A stretch of DNA of 64,000 nt from a bacterium (GTDB lineage: Bacteria > Electryoneota > RPQS01): contig JADJCU010000007.1 in NCBI GenBank assembly GCA_016703065.1, forward strand, positions 62,001-126,000. Reading direction: 5' to 3'. Below, piece after piece: positions 62,601-64,000 of the stretch. Under the pieces are notes generated by a model. The model had not been told where the DNA came from. It worked only from the letters and a program-made list of their open reading frames with translations, and made no database searches. Every line of letters begins with the position of its first letter. Positions within the stretch are counted from its first letter, which is position 1. Made by a program: the position numbers and the translations under genes.

Positions 62601-63357
62601 CACGACCGCCACAAGCTACGCCAATCAGGCACTTCCGCAGTCCGTAGATTTCGTCAACGGCATGATCGGAATACTTTGGAACAACCTGTGGGATTTCTTC
62701 GGCGAAGAAGGCGACATCAGCTACTACTACGATGCCATCGGTGATCGGTTTGTTGTCGAATGGCACGAAATCACGGATTGGGGAACCGGTACGCGGCCCA
62801 ATACGTTCCAAGTTCACCTGTTGAATCCGGCCACGCATCCCACGCCGACCGGTGATGCCGAGTGGCTGTTCATGTATCAGGATTTGACCTTCCACCAGAG
62901 TGCGGCTAGCGGCGCGACCATCGGATACGAGAACATGGAAGAGAATGCTGGGGCGACGTACTATTTCGATGAAACCGCCGCTCCGACATCTGCTCCGCTC
63001 GCGAACGGCAGGGCTATTCGTCTCTCTACCGCTCCGCCCACAATCATCGCAAGCGCCCCGGAGCCTCTGGAGCTTCCGACCGAGATTAGCCTGATGCAGA
63101 ACTATCCGAACCCGTTCAATCCGGAGACGACTATCGAATTCACGTTGCCGAATCGCTCCAATTTAACGCTCGAAGTGTTCGACGTCCTGGGCCGCAATGT
63201 CGCAACTCTTGCACAGGGATATTTTGAATCAGGGCTGCATTCAGTGCATTGGAACGGCCGCAACAGCGCGGGCATCAGCGTCCCGAGTGGCATCTACTTC
63301 TGCAGGCTGTCGGCCCTTAGTTCGGTACAGACGCGCCGCATGTTGTTGATGCGGTGA
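59668..63357 (+). CDS. Secreted C25-like protein D with type-A sorting-like C-terminus
   Basis: 1,229 residues in one intact frame from the ATG at 59668 (MRLKLLIHALLALALGSNVL, a signal peptide; AAGGTG upstream). The pro-region ends near residue 215. The C25 domain has HILAFIPELY, HVLLIGDENVIP, PDVFLGRWV, Cys455 in GIGCGVGKFD and VLSDPALKVY. The His of gingipain GHG is replaced by Ser422 in NYRGSGW, 33 residues before the Cys; WNTHTIYND puts His495 40 residues after it. CARDB-like segments follow, then the YLYDDTDMSYDRAPVYDWFE module shared with proteins A and B. The sorting domain is MQNYPNPFNPETTIEF, LEVFDVLGRNVA, SGIYFCRL, RMLLMR. Confidence 0.92.
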   Translation: MRLKLLIHALLALALGSNVLHAQPAPFGFYGNAEFSPDFALIEQSDEQIRFTLDMSRLQPTGTVDLFQKQAGTWGDMNQNGHLMPRFTFYLQVPNTGSPSVTVENLQTIARPAVARTIPENGAPQVELGGIGIFAGVRLLPVTIRPFAYTNGQTSCTVMSEVTIRIDFDQTTGVNPLTTNRSAFSESARQVFKSLVANWTSIPNIDVSEPSHILAFIPELYTEPLADYILWKKQLGYEISVIPVEEIDDDASGNALRNRIIEVMSTASPRIDHVLLIGDENVIPVHDQYTDDPFTRFSDATYPGWFTNEGHYTELEGADVFPDVFLGRWVVNSVNEARSIMTRTLIHERTPFIADSARFEHAVVAADFTEVSQKMTKQRARQMMLSSGFDEVDTLWGESSPGPQALINLLSEGLTFVNYRGSGWEQGWAGIGFYYWNVPQIDNSGLLPIVTGIGCGVGKFDAPDGQCFGEAWMAHGTATNPKGAAGFIGPCWNTHTIYNDCLDTCLYRAFLDYDIGNLMPALAAAKMYTWAVFNDFVDEGGVQEICRVMMRQYLVLSDPALKVYTQTPVRMAITVPPAIPAGPVAIPITVTAGPQAGADSMMVSFSTLSGTVHSGWIPTAPGQWWVNADFPFGEIVTATVSGQNVLTQQWPIEVSPAGPYLTHQGVSFSDAAGNANGRIEPGETISIIDTVRNIGSEPANLATGDIGTVQDHVTVNSSAAQYGTVPSNGTAASSPAFSVTIGPAFHDAANIVLSIIYDADQVEPRTESMFLTVFVPDIATSGFAIADGNNGLLERYEEAGISVVFWNTGNEPLPASTLTFSTPSPYLVIVDGAADIPALAPNSSYALPIDAVRIAGAWNAPSGAEVDLNAEITATMSTYTFSRTLTFEFTVGSVGPGDPQTGSDGLYYLYDDTDMSYDRAPVYDWFEISPALGGPGAIMPFSQSDQTIPVLVPFSYSYFGTSYTDLSVSTDGWVAPGNTTATSYANQALPQSVDFVNGMIGILWNNLWDFFGEEGDISYYYDAIGDRFVVEWHEITDWGTGTRPNTFQVHLLNPATHPTPTGDAEWLFMYQDLTFHQSAASGATIGYENMEENAGATYYFDETAAPTSAPLANGRAIRLSTAPPTIIASAPEPLELPTEISLMQNYPNPFNPETTIEFTLPNRSNLTLEVFDVLGRNVATLAQGYFESGLHSVHWNGRNSAGISVPSGIYFCRLSALSSVQTRRMLLMR

Positions 63358-63423
63358 TCGCGCTCACGTTTCACGGCAGACGCCTTTCGTTATTGACTAT
63401 TTCACATAACAGGATCAGCATCT

Positions 63424-63816
63424 ATGGCTAAGAAGTGGACCCCTTCTGAAGAGAAGTATCTTCTTGAAAATTACGGCAAAGTTCCGATGGCGGAACTGGC
63501 CGACAGGTTTGGCGTAACGCGCAAAGCGATCAGCGCCAAGCTTGATAAACTCCGTCAGGCGCACGGGATTGATCCCGTTGGAGCCCGCGAACGCGCGACC
63601 GCTCGCCAACGACGCCAAGCGCAATTGAACGAGCGTGTTCCGCTCACCGGCGGCGCCATTCCACGCAAGATTCCGCCCTTGGGGGTGATTGTGCATCCGC
63701 AAGTGGAGACCTTACCTGCGGTTGAACCAGCGGGCATGGCCGCTACGACCAACGTTGTTCGAACTGAGCAGGGTTGGCAGCCGATCATGGTGAGCAAGAA
63801 GCGCGTGGCGAGGTAG
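63424..63816 (+). CDS. Small SANT/Myb-like HTH DNA-binding protein
   Basis: 130 residues. The N-terminal three-helix domain is KKWTPSEEKYLLENYGKVPM, AELADRFGVTRKAISAKLDK. This is the Myb/SANT-like fold seen in small bacterial DNA-binding proteins. A basic linker (RERATARQRRQ) leads to a Pro-rich tail without recognised domains, ending KKRVAR. AGGA precedes the ATG. It lies 6 nt upstream of the hutH-like start, so the two may be co-transcribed and it could regulate that gene (inference). Confidence 0.75.
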   Translation: MAKKWTPSEEKYLLENYGKVPMAELADRFGVTRKAISAKLDKLRQAHGIDPVGARERATARQRRQAQLNERVPLTGGAIPRKIPPLGVIVHPQVETLPAVEPAGMAATTNVVRTEQGWQPIMVSKKRVAR

Positions 63817-63821
63817 CACCT

Positions 63822-64000
63822 TTGGATATTTCGGTTGATGGCCATTCACTGATGCTTGAGCAGGTGGAACAGGTCGCGCAAGGTGCGCGCGCAACATTTA
63901 GCGAATCGGCCCGCGCACAAGTCGAAGCGTCAAGAGAGTGGATAGCAAGTCTGGAGCGGCGCGGTGACGCCGCTCCTGCTGTTTACGGCATAAACACCGG
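63822..64000 (+). CDS. hutH: Histidine ammonia-lyase, N-terminal part (cut by window end)
   Basis: The frame starts at TTG 63822 with GAGG 8 nt upstream and stays open to the end, 59 complete codons. The N-terminus (ISVDGHSLMLEQVEQVAQGA, SARAQVEASREWIASL) and the motif VYGINTG at the edge are typical of the HAL/PAL lyase N-terminus; VYGINTG contains the conserved Tyr near the MIO active site. HAL converts histidine to urocanate and ammonia. The MIO tripeptide lies beyond the window, so other MIO enzymes (Tyr/Phe ammonia-lyase) are not excluded. Confidence 0.8.
   Translation, partial: MDISVDGHSLMLEQVEQVAQGARATFSESARAQVEASREWIASLERRGDAAPAVYGINT

Overview
The window is a 64-kb piece of a bacterial chromosome, moderately GC-rich by eye and coding on both strands. 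It most likely comes from a poorly cultured member of the Fibrobacteres-Chlorobi-Bacteroidetes (FCB) group, such as Zixibacteria, KSB1 or a relative. The evidence is several large secreted proteins ending in a type-A sorting-like domain (YPNPFN...SG.Y), several gingipain-like C25 peptidases, LVIVD and Kre9/KNH-like repeats, and housekeeping genes of Gram-negative type. Phylum placement is inference; there is no rRNA or ribosomal protein gene here.

Layout. 1-5.6 kb (minus): a PD40-propeller metalloprotease cut by the window edge, a MerR-HTH/receiver regulator, a 49-residue TatA, and a secreted EEP-family nuclease/phosphatase. 5.7-16.1 kb (plus): a compact operon with a promoter at 5735 and a hairpin at 16061, encoding HSP20, Lon, ComF, a secreted subtilisin, CoaE and an S9 peptidase; four of its five junctions overlap stop-to-start. 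16.1-20.8 kb: a lipoprotein, an orphan sorting-domain fragment, and an LVIVD propeller gene broken by an IS3/IS481-like element and also by a frameshift and an in-frame stop. 21-28 kb: tRNA-Gly(CCC), a methyltransferase, aminopeptidase P, an AlgD-like GDP-mannose dehydrogenase with a glycosyltransferase, a gamma-carbonic anhydrase and a cold-shock protein. 28-39.3 kb: a C25 peptidase, a secreted M1 aminopeptidase, PPDK, YigZ and a CNNM/CorC-type protein. 39.3-49.6 kb: initiator tRNA and two tandem paralogous C25 proteins (minus). 49.9-54 kb: a multi-sensor hybrid histidine kinase, tRNA-His and tRNA-Glu. 54-64 kb: DoxX-like and O-antigen-ligase-like membrane proteins, SppA, a Cys-rich secreted protein, a fourth C25 protein, a SANT/Myb-like DNA-binding protein and the 5' end of histidine ammonia-lyase.

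The common theme is secreted proteolysis and cell-surface biology: four C25 proteins, S8, S9, M1, M24 and MA-like peptidases plus SppA and Lon. Exported proteins carry one of two C-terminal types, either the type-A sorting-like domain or an Fn3-like domain ending in FYxVxSSQ.

About twenty genes or gene parts are broken by single-base frameshifts, many at short homopolymers and several in essential-type genes (lon, ppdK). I treat most of these as assembly errors and annotate the full spans; the LVIVD gene is the one convincing pseudogene.

The most interesting signal is that three of the four C25 proteins keep the catalytic Cys but have lost the GHG histidine. All three share a Thr-His about 35-42 residues after the Cys, which the canonical paralogue lacks.
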